A stretch of 64,000 nucleotides of DNA, taken from the NCBI GenBank assembly GCA_035628135.1, contig DASPKM010000014.1, positions 71,840 to 135,839 of the forward strand, in the 5' to 3' direction. This DNA is from DASPKM01 sp035628135. Its GTDB lineage: Bacteria; Bacteroidota; Bacteroidia; Chitinophagales; Chitinophagaceae. The translations under genes and the position numbers were made by a program. Of the stretch, positions 44,074 to 52,289 are shown one piece after another. The first letter of the stretch is position 1, and each line of letters begins with the position of its first letter. Below the pieces are notes generated by a model, which made no database searches, was not told the origin of the DNA, and worked only from the letters and a program-made list of their open reading frames with translations.

Positions 44074-44943
44074 ATGAACAGGATATTTTTTGCGGCTTTC
44101 CTCTTGATATCACAGGTTTCCACAGCTCAAAATCCTTTGCCGGAGTTTTCGGTAACTACCAGGGGCAAGGGCAAGACCATCATCGGCTGGTACAATGCTT
44201 ATCCCAAAGTAACACAGATCAGCATTCAACGGTCGTTCGACAGCCTGCGCAATTACAAGACCATACTCACCGTGCCCGATCCTACGGTGCCGCAAAACGG
44301 TTTTGTGGATGCCAAGGCTCCTACCGATTTTCAATACTACCGCCTGTTTATTGTGCTGGATAGCGGCAAATATATTTTCACCAAACCAAAAAAGGCGTTT
44401 TGGGATACTGCCGCGGGCACTGCAGAGAGGCCTCCGCCCAGGCCACTCAATAACGGCAGGGTAATACCAGCCGATCCAATAAAAGAAAAGAATACCACGC
44501 CGGTAGAAAAAACGTTAGAACCGGAGCGCATCTTTTACGTTAAGAAATTGGACACGCTCCTTGGACAGTTATTGGAAAGTGATTTGCGGAGGCTTCGCGA
44601 TTCCATTTTGCACAAAACCAAGGATACGCTTGTATTTAAAACGCTGGATACGCTGCTGATAAAGCCATTCGTGCCCAAAGAAGTGTACAAGCCTTCTTTA
44701 TACGTGTTTACCGCCAGGGATGGCAATATCACCATTGCTTTGCCCGACTTCGCCAATAAAAAATATTCCATCCGCTTCTTCGAGGAAAATTCAACGCCGC
44801 TGTTCGAATTGAAACAAATAAAGGAGTCGCCGCTTACGTTGGACAAAGCGAATTTCCTGCATGCAGGCTGGTTCCGTTTTGAGCTGTATGAAAATGGTCA
44901 GTTAAAAGAGAAGCACAGGTTTTATATTCCAAAGGATTTTTAG
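44074..44943 (+). CDS. Hypothetical secreted protein (289 aa)
   Basis: A signal peptide (MNRIFFAAFLLISQVSTAQ, cleaved near 19) precedes a fibronectin-like N-terminal part (ISIQRSFDSLRNYKTI). A Pro/Lys-rich linker with LDTLLGQLLESDLRRLRDSI and a second beta-sandwich (FTARDGNITIALPDFANKKYSIRFFEEN) follow, ending LKEKHRFYIPKDF. The final domain looks like the beta-sandwich ends of exported Bacteroidota proteins. I do not recognise the family. Its TAG overlaps the convergent lipB stop by four bases. Confidence 0.7.
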   Translation: MNRIFFAAFLLISQVSTAQNPLPEFSVTTRGKGKTIIGWYNAYPKVTQISIQRSFDSLRNYKTILTVPDPTVPQNGFVDAKAPTDFQYYRLFIVLDSGKYIFTKPKKAFWDTAAGTAERPPPRPLNNGRVIPADPIKEKNTTPVEKTLEPERIFYVKKLDTLLGQLLESDLRRLRDSILHKTKDTLVFKTLDTLLIKPFVPKEVYKPSLYVFTARDGNITIALPDFANKKYSIRFFEENSTPLFELKQIKESPLTLDKANFLHAGWFRFELYENGQLKEKHRFYIPKDF

Positions 44944-45710
44944 CTATCCTTCAACCTTGCATTGAATACTTTTTCAAAGTTGTTCTTCACTTTGTCTTTC
45001 ACTTCATTCATGTCAGGCCTTCGCCCAAGTTCCTTTTGTAAAGACGTTACCTGCTTGCCTTGTATGCCGCAGGGAACAATGTAGTTGAAATAAGCGAGGT
45101 CGGTGTTTACATTGAATGCAAAACCATGCATGGTGATCCAACGGCTGCAGCGAACGCCCATTGCGCATATCTTTCTTTCTTTTCCTTTTACCTGCGGATC
45201 GATCCACACGCCGGTTTCACCTGGTGAGCGGTCTCCTTTAATGCCATATTCCGCCAATGTAAGTATGATCACTTCCTCCAGCTCGCGCAGGTAACGGCCG
45301 ATATCGGTATAAAAATGCTCGAGATCGAGAATGGGATAGCCCACTATTTGGCCGGGGCCATGGAAGGTAATGTCTCCTCCCCTGTTGGTTTTGAAGTATT
45401 CGATATTGCGGCGGCGGCATTCTTCTTCATTGATCAAAAAATGTTTTTCATTGCCGCTCTTACCGATGGTATATACGGGTGGATGTTCAACAAACAGCAG
45501 GTGATGCGTTGTTTGCGCGGGCCCTGTCACTACCGGTACAACGGTATATGGACCCGCTGTATATTCATCGTTGTGCGCGGAATCGTTTGCACGGTTCATT
45601 GCAGCCGTTTTTAACTGCACATTGTGTTGCAGCAATTGCTCCTGGTATTCCCAGGCCGCACGGTAGCTCATACTTCCAAGGTCGCGGAACATTACGGTTT
45701 GAAGGTCCAT
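44940..45710 (-). CDS. lipB: Octanoyltransferase LipB (256 aa)
   Basis: It moves octanoyl from acyl carrier protein to lipoyl domains, the first step of lipoate synthesis. Motifs are VEHPPVYTIGKSGNEKHFL, FKTNRGGDITFHGPGQIVGYPILDL (the RGGxxTxHGPGQ signature with the active Lys region downstream), KICAMGVRCSRWITMHGFAFNV and the Cys of YIVPCGI. The length is normal. The ATG at 45710 lies only 5 bases from a minus-strand -7 element (45715-45722), so either the message is leaderless or the ATG at 45692 is used. lipA is not in the window. Confidence 0.95.
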   Translation of the reverse strand: MDLQTVMFRDLGSMSYRAAWEYQEQLLQHNVQLKTAAMNRANDSAHNDEYTAGPYTVVPVVTGPAQTTHHLLFVEHPPVYTIGKSGNEKHFLINEEECRRRNIEYFKTNRGGDITFHGPGQIVGYPILDLEHFYTDIGRYLRELEEVIILTLAEYGIKGDRSPGETGVWIDPQVKGKERKICAMGVRCSRWITMHGFAFNVNTDLAYFNYIVPCGIQGKQVTSLQKELGRRPDMNEVKDKVKNNFEKVFNARLKDS

Positions 45711-45714
45711 CGCG

Positions 45715-45763
45715 CAAAGGTAAGTTGAGATGAATAACCTATCAACTTATCAGCTTACCTTCG
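45715..45763. promoter_or_regulatory. Divergent lipB/rluD promoters forming an inverted repeat with heptads
   Basis: CAAAGGTA at 45715-45722 is TACCTTTG on the minus strand (toward lipB). TACCTTCG at 45756-45763 faces the pseudouridine synthase gene. Together they make the inverted repeat AAGGTAAG (45717-45724)/CTTACCTT (45754-45761). The DNA between consists of imperfect heptads (CTATCAA, CTTATCA). Confidence 0.5.
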
Positions 45764-45790
45764 CACAACGAACTATAAACCAGCAACCAA

Positions 45791-46846
45791 ATGAAGAAAG
45801 AAGCCGAAGAGCACGAACTCGACGAACAGGGTGAGGCGGCGGAAGAGCTATATGAGCGCATGAACCTTGTGGTAGACAAGGGGCAGGAACCGCTTCGCCT
45901 CGACAAATTCCTGGTGTCGCGGGTAGAAGGCGCTTCGCGCAACAAAGTGCAGAAGGCCATTGAATCGGGGCGCGTAACGGTAAACAGCAAGGTTGTGCCG
46001 CCCAATTACAAGATCAAACCGAAAGACGAGATCATCGTTTATTCCGATAAAGAAGTACAGGGCGAAGAAATAATACCAGAAGATATACCGCTGGACATAG
46101 TGTATGAAGACGAGGAGATCCTTATCATCAACAAACCTGTGGGATTGGTAGTTCATCCTGCCTGCGGCAATCCCAGGGGCACGCTTATCAATGGCGTTGC
46201 CCATCACCTGCAACAACAAAACAACACCATTACAGAAGACAATCTGCCCCGCTTTGGGCTGGTACACCGCATAGATAAAAACACCAGCGGATTAATGGTG
46301 CTGGCCAAAACCGAAAAAGCGGTTACGAGCCTGGCCAAACAATTTTTCGATCATACCATTACCCGTCAATACGTGGCCCTTGCCTGGGGTGATATACAAC
46401 AAGACCAGGGCACCATTGTAGCGCATGTCGGCCGGCACCAGCGTTTCCGCAAGTTGTTCGATGCCTATCCCGAAGGTGATTACGGAAAGGATGCCACTAC
46501 GCATTACAAAGTATTGGAGCGCTTCGGCTATGTAACACTGGTACAATGCGAGCTGGAAACGGGCCGTACGCACCAGATTCGCGTGCACATGAAGTACCTG
46601 GGCCACCCCTTGTTCAATGATGAGCTGTATGGAGGCGATAAGATCGTAAAGGGAACTGTGTTCAGCAAATACCGCCAGTTCGTAGAGAATTGTTTTGCCA
46701 TTTGCCCCCGGCATGCGCTGCATGCGAGGACCATCGGGTTTATACATCCGGGTACTAAGGAGCCGGTTTTATTTGAAAGCAAATTGCCGGAGGATATGGA
46801 GCTGTTGATCGAGAAGTGGAGAGGATATGTAAAGCATAGGGTTTAG
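45791..46846 (+). CDS. RluD-type 23S rRNA pseudouridine synthase (351 aa)
   Basis: An N-terminal acidic stretch is followed by an S4 RNA-binding domain (LRLDKFLVSRVEGASRNKVQKAIESGRVTVN, about 37-95). The pseudouridine synthase domain carries the catalytic motif HRIDKNTSGLMVLAKT, with Asp near residue 162. TGRTHQIRVHMKYLGHPLFNDELYGG is the second signature. This is the RluA/RluD family. RluD-type modification of helix 69 is the likely target because of the S4 domain. A terminator follows at 46921-46944. Confidence 0.93.
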   Translation: MKKEAEEHELDEQGEAAEELYERMNLVVDKGQEPLRLDKFLVSRVEGASRNKVQKAIESGRVTVNSKVVPPNYKIKPKDEIIVYSDKEVQGEEIIPEDIPLDIVYEDEEILIINKPVGLVVHPACGNPRGTLINGVAHHLQQQNNTITEDNLPRFGLVHRIDKNTSGLMVLAKTEKAVTSLAKQFFDHTITRQYVALAWGDIQQDQGTIVAHVGRHQRFRKLFDAYPEGDYGKDATTHYKVLERFGYVTLVQCELETGRTHQIRVHMKYLGHPLFNDELYGGDKIVKGTVFSKYRQFVENCFAICPRHALHARTIGFIHPGTKEPVLFESKLPEDMELLIEKWRGYVKHRV

Positions 46847-46920
46847 GTATGGTCAGGCTTTAGCAATATTAGATCCCGTTAGGGCACAGATTTAATATAG
46901 GATTGAAGAGATAAAGACCG

Positions 46921-46944
46921 ATCGGCTTGCGCCGATTTTTTTTT
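46921..46944 (+). terminator. Intrinsic terminator after the pseudouridine synthase
   Basis: ATCGGC (46921-46926) pairs with GCCGAT (46931-46936) over TTGC, a favourable tetraloop context, and runs into nine T residues. Confidence 0.85.
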
Positions 46945-46988
46945 AGAACAAGCCAATGAATTAGGAGGACGCAGGCCTGAAATTGAAA

Positions 46989-47022
46989 ATAAAAAATCCC
47001 GGATCATTACAATCCGGGATTT
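46989..47022 (-). terminator. Intrinsic terminator after the 220-aa barrel protein
   Basis: AAATCCCGGAT (46994-47004) pairs with ATCCGGGATTT (47012-47022) over CATTACA. On the minus strand TTTTTTATTTT follows. It lies about 80 bases beyond the stop at 47102. Confidence 0.82.
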
Positions 47023-47101
47023 AATCCTATAAATTCTGTATATACGTTAATCAGTATAATTCTAATCTGTGTAATCCGTCCATCAGTCTTAGAATCTGTG
47101 C

Positions 47102-47764
47102 TTACCTGGCAGTGATCGGCAAACCGGGCAAGGCCTTCCGTTTACCAGTAGCATCACCATTATTATTCTTCTTGAACATGCTTCCCATAATTCCGATGCT
47201 ATGGTAAAAATGATAATTGGCTGTTTCGGTTACAGGTATCCTGTACTGTGAGTTGATAACAAGATATGCTTCGTCAAAAAAGTTCAGTTGCAATCCTACA
47301 CCGGCCGGCAGGTACGCGCCGTAATACACGCCGTATTTAGAAAATCCCGCACCCAAAGAAATGGTAGGTATCACCCAGTAACGGTCAGTGAACATTTTAC
47401 CAACTACTGAAGCATCTATTTCCAGCAAAAATTTATCCGAGCCGGAAGCAGGCCTGTTCTGCAAAGGATAATCCACAAATGAACCCGAAGCAGTAACAGT
47501 ATAATCCAGATGGTTCGAAATACCCTTTATGTACACGATCGCAAGACCGGGAGACATTTCCTTGATCTTGCCGAATTTTTTATCCAGGAAAACGGAACCG
47601 AGGGAACCTGAACGGATATTCGCAGCGCTTTCATAATCGTTCAGGAAAAACTGAACGCCTATCGCCGCCGGCCTTGTATAATCTGGAGTAGTAGATTGAA
47701 GAGTTTGACCGAGAGCACATACGGACAAGAGCATGCAGGCCAATGCACCGTAGATTTTCTGCAT
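47102..47764 (-). CDS. Hypothetical outer-membrane protein, OmpA-barrel-like (220 aa)
   Basis: The signal peptide ends CALGQ. The mature part, from PAAIGVQFFLNDYESA to YHFYHSIGIMGSMF, has the strand pattern of the barrel domain that precedes OmpA domains in many Chitinophagaceae proteins. Here it stops after the barrel with a short Lys/Asn tail and no OmpA peptidoglycan-binding domain. It is either a barrel-only relative or a shortened form; no frameshift remnant of an OmpA domain is visible downstream. A -7 element (47791-47798) precedes it. Confidence 0.75.
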   Translation of the reverse strand: MQKIYGALACMLLSVCALGQTLQSTTPDYTRPAAIGVQFFLNDYESAANIRSGSLGSVFLDKKFGKIKEMSPGLAIVYIKGISNHLDYTVTASGSFVDYPLQNRPASGSDKFLLEIDASVVGKMFTDRYWVIPTISLGAGFSKYGVYYGAYLPAGVGLQLNFFDEAYLVINSQYRIPVTETANYHFYHSIGIMGSMFKKNNNGDATGKRKALPGLPITAR

Positions 47765-47790
47765 AAGTAGTTAGTTTAAGTGAACGTGTA

Positions 47791-47798
47791 CAAAAATA
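47791..47798 (-). promoter_or_regulatory. -7 promoter element of the barrel gene
   Basis: CAAAAATA on the plus strand is TATTTTTG on the minus strand, matching TAnnTTTG, 27 bases before the ATG at 47764. Confidence 0.55.
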
Positions 47799-47822
47799 AA
47801 GGGTACAAGTTAATTCAGAAAA

Positions 47823-48272
47823 TTATTTATCCACCATACTTACTTCTTTTTCAATGCGTTTCTTTTTGCCCAGCACCTCTACTTTCACACGCGTAAGGCC
47901 TTTTTTAGTATAGCCCAGCATCATTGCCGCGGCCAGGCTTAGGTCTACCAGCCGCGTATTGCGGTGATGCAACCGGTCGTTCACGCGCACCACTACCGTT
48001 TTCTTATTGCTTAAATTGGTCACGCGTATCCATGTGCCAAAAGGAAGCGCGTTGTGCGCCGCCGTTAATTTGGAACTATCGTACCGTTCGCCGGTGGCGG
48101 TAGGCTTGCCATTGAATTTATTGGAGTAAAAGCTCGCAATGCCATATTGAATGGATGCAGTGCGGCCCGCCGTGTCGCGAGGGGCCGGTTTATGCGCAAT
48201 TGCGGTTGTTTGCGCATACGTGCCAGGTGTGCCGGCCCAAAGCAGGGCCATTAAGAATACTGGTTTTTTCAT
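47823..48272 (-). CDS. rlpA: RlpA-like double-psi beta-barrel protein (149 aa)
   Basis: The signal peptide ends GTYAQ. The RlpA domain shows YGIASFYSNKFNGKPTATGERYDSSKLTAAHNALPFGTWIRVTN and VVRVNDRLHHRNTRLVDLS, with the Asp and His of the lytic transglycosylase fold. There is no SPOR domain. RlpA proteins cut denuded glycan strands of peptidoglycan. I use the ATG at 48272, 7 bases after the stop of the L,D-transpeptidase gene, because it begins the signal peptide. The pair forms a cell-wall operon. Confidence 0.88.
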   Translation of the reverse strand: MKKPVFLMALLWAGTPGTYAQTTAIAHKPAPRDTAGRTASIQYGIASFYSNKFNGKPTATGERYDSSKLTAAHNALPFGTWIRVTNLSNKKTVVVRVNDRLHHRNTRLVDLSLAAAMMLGYTKKGLTRVKVEVLGKKKRIEKEVSMVDK

Positions 48273-48279
48273 AAGAGGA

Positions 48280-49980
48280 TCAATCGAGGGTTTTGCCAGC
48301 AAAATACTTGTCGGCTAAAACCCTGTCTTGCTTATAAATATCTTCAAAAAAATTCAATTTTCCACCTTTTCCTTCACACGTAAAATACCGGATGTATACG
48401 GGTACTTTCTGAAACCCCGAGACAACGTGCTTTTCCTGCCTTTTTATCCAGGTCTGCAAAGAGTCAACAGGGTATTTATCCTGTACATTCCGTACTAAGA
48501 ACCTGGCCAGCTGGTCCCACTCCTTTACACGCACACAACCATGGCTTAGAGCGCGTTGCGACTTGCTGAACAGCCACCTGGCATTGGTATCGTGCAGGTA
48601 AACGCTGTACTTGTTCCTGAAATTGAACTTGATAACCCCAAGCGAATTGTTATCCCCTTCCCTTTGCTTTAACAGGTAGGGAAAATTGGTCTTGCTTAGC
48701 TTTTTCCAGTCTATCTGCGCAGGGTCCAGCACACTGTCGTTCTTGTCTACCACCATCAGATTTTCCTTGGCCAGGTAACCGATATTCTTCTTGATTTGCG
48801 GCAGCATTTCCTTGAATATTATGCTGTATGGCACCGTCCACTGCGGGTAGGTAATGAAGTTCGTGATGTCGCTCTTGAGCAATGGCGTAGATGTTTTAGG
48901 CGTACCCACTATTACACGCGACTCCATTTCAACGTAGCCACTATCCCACACCGTTAGCATAAACGAAGGCAGGTTTACCCATATATAAGTTAAAGGCATG
49001 GTATCGGGCAAATGCTTGTACCGGTCCATGTTAATGGCAATTGCCTTGAACCTTTCCTGGTCGGTCATATTCAGGCTGCTCACCAGGCTTTCGCTCGCTT
49101 TGCCCGTCACCTTCATCTTTTTCGACTGCTGGTATTTGCGTATGGCCGCGGCGAGCATGGCCGTATCGGGATTTGCTGTCAAGGTATCGAGCAATTGCTC
49201 TTCATATAATCGCTGGTTGAGGGATTTGTAAAAAGCGATTGAATCCTTATAAGGCCAGGACAGGCGCGTGTATTGGATCAATCTTGCCGAATCGAGAAAC
49301 AATGGCAGGTATGCTTTCAACGAATCATAACCCGCATGGTTAGGCTCCAGTGATTGCAATACTTCATTCACTTGCCTTGACTGAATGGCAGATTGCAGTT
49401 GTTGCAGGAAAAACGAATCGGTCAGTACGGAATCCGTTCTAAGCGTGGTGCTGTCTTTCGGCAAACGGCCATGCTTAAGGTCTTTTACCAGCGAAAAGAA
49501 ATAGTTGGTGAGCATCAGGTCGTGGCGGGCCCATAATGCTGCATCCTTTTGTGCAAGCGTATCGCCTTCCATTTGCTGGCGCATGTTGCGCAATTGGTAA
49601 TAGCCATAATCCTGCGGGAACAGGCCATACAATTTTGCATTGGTAATAAAGGAATACAGGTTATCGGCTATGCGGTTGGTTTGGCCCTTAAGGCTCCAGA
49701 TCAACTGATGCTGGTTCTCCTTGTAAATGGCATTGGCGAGCTTTATATGCTCCAGGTATAGGGAATCGTTCAGGACGCCCTTGTTTTCAAGGGCATAACC
49801 CAGGTTATCCTTTAAATTCCTGCTGGTACGCACTTCCCAGGCCTCTTCTTTTTCCACAATGTCGTGTGCTGGGGGCTTCACCCTATTCTGGCAAGCTGGT
49901 AATATGGCCAACAATGCCAGGGATAGGATAAACACTTGTACGATCCGGGTTATATTCCTTAATATCAAAGGGGTTTTCAT
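48280..49980 (-). CDS. L,D-transpeptidase, YcbB type (566 aa)
   Basis: An N-terminal lipoprotein-like signal (LAILPAC, Cys about 30) is followed by a helical substrate-capping region, a small peptidoglycan-binding segment (AAIRKYQQSKKMKVTGKASESLV, near 285) and the YkuD catalytic domain. Its motif is YLHDTNARWLFSKSQRALSHGCVRV, with the His and the catalytic Cys of SHGCVR near residue 500. This large form matches YcbB/LdtD, which makes 3-3 peptidoglycan cross-links and resists most beta-lactams. It is periplasmic and cotranscribed with rlpA. Confidence 0.92.
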   Translation of the reverse strand: MKTPLILRNITRIVQVFILSLALLAILPACQNRVKPPAHDIVEKEEAWEVRTSRNLKDNLGYALENKGVLNDSLYLEHIKLANAIYKENQHQLIWSLKGQTNRIADNLYSFITNAKLYGLFPQDYGYYQLRNMRQQMEGDTLAQKDAALWARHDLMLTNYFFSLVKDLKHGRLPKDSTTLRTDSVLTDSFFLQQLQSAIQSRQVNEVLQSLEPNHAGYDSLKAYLPLFLDSARLIQYTRLSWPYKDSIAFYKSLNQRLYEEQLLDTLTANPDTAMLAAAIRKYQQSKKMKVTGKASESLVSSLNMTDQERFKAIAINMDRYKHLPDTMPLTYIWVNLPSFMLTVWDSGYVEMESRVIVGTPKTSTPLLKSDITNFITYPQWTVPYSIIFKEMLPQIKKNIGYLAKENLMVVDKNDSVLDPAQIDWKKLSKTNFPYLLKQREGDNNSLGVIKFNFRNKYSVYLHDTNARWLFSKSQRALSHGCVRVKEWDQLARFLVRNVQDKYPVDSLQTWIKRQEKHVVSGFQKVPVYIRYFTCEGKGGKLNFFEDIYKQDRVLADKYFAGKTLD

Positions 49981-50044
49981 GAATATTTATATCTTCCGTA
50001 TAGATGTAGTTCCCGTATAGTTCGTTGCAATTTAACCCAATATA

Positions 50045-50764
50045 ATGCAAGGCTTTAAATTATCATTAGTATTATCACTCATACTGTGCATCGATTTTTC
50101 CACACTTGCACAGGAAATTCCCGTTAACAAATACGGAGTTGCCGTTATAAAAGAGCCTGTGACCTATATCGGCACGGTAAGGGCAGACAGCTCTAAAAAA
50201 ATGGTGGAGCTGACATCCATGGTACCGGGGCTGGTGTACGATCTGCGGTACGCTACCCGCAATAATTTCATGAAAACGCGCATGTACCCGGCTAACACCC
50301 GGCATACTTTTATGCGCTTGCCCGCCGCTAAAGCCCTGGCACAGGTACAATCCAGGATGAATGCACAAGGATATGGATTAAAAGTCTGGGATGCTTACCG
50401 CCCTTATTCCGTTACCGAACGGTTTTGGGAAATGATCAGGGATGAAAGGTATGTGGCCAATCCCGCCAAAGCGAGTGGACACAATCGTGGCCTCGCAATA
50501 GACCTTACCATTATTGAGCTGTCTACCGGCAAAGAGCTGGACATGGGCACCGGCTTCGATAACTTTACAGACACTGCGCATCACAACTTTACCAAACTAA
50601 GCACGCAGGTATTGCAAAACCGAAAGCTGCTGAAAGACGCCATGGAAAGCAGCGGGTTTATTGCGTTTGAATCGGAATGGTGGCACTATAGCTTTCCCAA
50701 TACGCGCAATTATGAGCCGTTGGACATACCGTTTAAAAGACTGCGCAAACTCCAGGTAAGATGA
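50045..50764 (+). CDS. D-Ala-D-Ala dipeptidase, VanX/DdpX-like M15 peptidase (239 aa)
   Basis: The signal peptide ends TLAQE. An M15D zinc peptidase follows: MVPGLVYDLRYATRNNFM, VWDAYRPYSVTERFWEM (Arg of the VanX family), SGHNRGLAIDLTIIE (the SxHxxGxAxD zinc motif) and SEWWHYSF (catalytic Glu and last zinc His). The signal peptide puts it in the periplasm, so it is more likely a peptidoglycan-recycling or trimming enzyme than a vancomycin-resistance protein; no vanHA genes are nearby. It is divergent from the L,D-transpeptidase, with 64 bases between the starts. Confidence 0.92.
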   Translation: MQGFKLSLVLSLILCIDFSTLAQEIPVNKYGVAVIKEPVTYIGTVRADSSKKMVELTSMVPGLVYDLRYATRNNFMKTRMYPANTRHTFMRLPAAKALAQVQSRMNAQGYGLKVWDAYRPYSVTERFWEMIRDERYVANPAKASGHNRGLAIDLTIIELSTGKELDMGTGFDNFTDTAHHNFTKLSTQVLQNRKLLKDAMESSGFIAFESEWWHYSFPNTRNYEPLDIPFKRLRKLQVR

Positions 50765-50850
50765 GCCTGTTATCGTAAAATATATTTCGGGCTGCCTGCT
50801 TAAAATCGTACATTAGGATAGACTTGATAAACCTTATCTAAATCCATTGT

Positions 50851-51288
50851 ATGGCGGAACTCTATCGTTCTGCGCACCAGTGCATCGAGTATTATCCTGA
50901 GCACTCGATGATCAAACGGGTGTTATCGGGCATTGCTGAAAATGCAAATTGGCCCGCCTTCCAGGTCGAGTGCCTGGAATATGCAAGCATAGTACGCGTT
51001 TACAAACCACAATACATTCTCTCCGACGCAAGGAAATTCCAGATAATCATGCTGAAAGAAATGCAGGATTGGGTCAATGACAATTTGATTAATGTTTTCA
51101 ACGAGATCATGCTGCAAAAATGCGCCATCATTATTCCACCGCAATTCCTTCACCAGTTAGGCATTGAACAAACCATCGAAGCAAATCCGGACAATGCATT
51201 CGAAGTGCAGTATTTTGAAAATGAGGAAGACGCAATAGAGTGGTTGAAAAGCGGGAAGAAATATCAAGTCTATAAACTGGAATTGTAG
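50851..51288 (+). CDS. Hypothetical STAS/SpoIIAA-like protein (145 aa)
   Basis: A soluble alpha/beta protein without signal. ARKFQIIMLKEMQDWVNDNLINVF in the middle and VQYFENEEDAIEWLKSG at the end resemble the small SpoIIAA/STAS-like proteins, where a final helix with DAxxWL is typical. No phospho-acceptor Ser can be assigned. Function unknown. The 3' end overlaps the convergent aroC gene by 19 bases, so neither gene has an independent terminator here. Confidence 0.72.
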   Translation: MAELYRSAHQCIEYYPEHSMIKRVLSGIAENANWPAFQVECLEYASIVRVYKPQYILSDARKFQIIMLKEMQDWVNDNLINVFNEIMLQKCAIIIPPQFLHQLGIEQTIEANPDNAFEVQYFENEEDAIEWLKSGKKYQVYKLEL

Positions 51289-52283
51289 ATCCTGCCGATC
51301 TTTCCTTCCAGCATCATCAGGTCGGTAAGCGCTATCGCCGTTACGGCTTCCAGCACCACCGGCACGCGCAGCGCGATGCAAAGGTCATGACGGCCTTTTA
51401 CTGAAAATGGCTCCACGTTGCCCGTTTCCCAATTAAGCGTATGCTGTTCTTTAGGCGTGGAAGATGTTGGCTTAATAGCAATGCGGAAAACAATTTCATT
51501 GCCATTGGTAACGCCGCCTACCACGCCGCCTGCATGATTGGTGGTGGTTCTTCCATTGGCGTTCTCGATAGCATCATTGTGCTGGCTGCCGAACATTCTG
51601 GCAGCAGCGAAACCCGTCCCGAACTCGATGCCGCGCACCGCCGGAATGGCAAACACCGCATGACTCAATACGGATTCCACTGAATCAAAAAAAGGCTCAC
51701 CCAATCCTATAGGTAATCCATTGGCCCTGCACTCTATAATTCCACCTACCGAATCTTTTGCGTCTATCGCTTTCTGCAACCCCCTCTCTTTTCCCCCTTC
51801 GCCTCCTTCTCCTCCTATCTCCGTAATAGTTGCCACGATGCTTACATCGCGCAGCAATTTCTTTGCTACTACTCCCGCGGCCACCATGCACAACGTAAGC
51901 CTTCCGCTGAAATGCCCCCCGCCGCGGTAATCTTCATTGCCCGCAAATTTTTTATTGGCCACAAAATCCGCATGGCCGGGGCGCGGAACTGCGCGCTGCT
52001 TTTCATAATCGCCCGACCGCGTGTTCTTATTCTCGAATAAAATGGTGATAGGAGCGCCGGTGGTTTTATAGTTGAAGATGCCGCTCTTGAAAATGGGCAG
52101 GTCTTCTTCCTGACGCGGAGTGGTGCCTTTTTGTGTGCCGCCTTTTCTCCGTTCGATGTCTGTAAGAAAATCATCTACCGTCAATGGCAAGCCTGCTGGA
52201 CAACCATCGATGACGATACCCACGCTTTCGCCGTGCGATTCGCCGAAGATATGCAAGCGGAACAACCGGCCGAATGAATTCAT
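51270..52283 (-). CDS. aroC: Chorismate synthase AroC (337 aa)
   Basis: FMN-dependent last step of the shikimate pathway (EPSP to chorismate). The N-terminus FGESHGESVGIVIDGCPAG, the central RPGHADFVANKKF and GGGHFSGRLT, and the later FGSQHNDAI and SVKGRHDLCIALRVPVVLEAV are the family signatures. The length (337) is slightly short. The GEGGEGGKERG loop near residue 165 looks like a small local expansion. It ends the aroB-aroA-aroC row and begins 6 bases after the aroA stop. Confidence 0.96.
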   Translation of the reverse strand: MNSFGRLFRLHIFGESHGESVGIVIDGCPAGLPLTVDDFLTDIERRKGGTQKGTTPRQEEDLPIFKSGIFNYKTTGAPITILFENKNTRSGDYEKQRAVPRPGHADFVANKKFAGNEDYRGGGHFSGRLTLCMVAAGVVAKKLLRDVSIVATITEIGGEGGEGGKERGLQKAIDAKDSVGGIIECRANGLPIGLGEPFFDSVESVLSHAVFAIPAVRGIEFGTGFAAARMFGSQHNDAIENANGRTTTNHAGGVVGGVTNGNEIVFRIAIKPTSSTPKEQHTLNWETGNVEPFSVKGRHDLCIALRVPVVLEAVTAIALTDLMMLEGKIGRIYNSSL

Positions 52284-52289
52284 AATGGA

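Noticed and set aside
46861..46890. Possible REP-like motif around ATCCCGTTAGGG
   Set aside because: Only one weak copy without a clear stem; it cannot be called a repeat from this window alone.
47102..47764. Pseudogene of an OmpA-family protein
   Set aside because: The barrel ends cleanly with its own terminator and no remnant of an OmpA domain is visible in any frame downstream.
50045..50764. Vancomycin resistance gene
   Set aside because: The VanX-like protein has a signal peptide and no vanH/vanA neighbours; a wall-turnover role is more likely.
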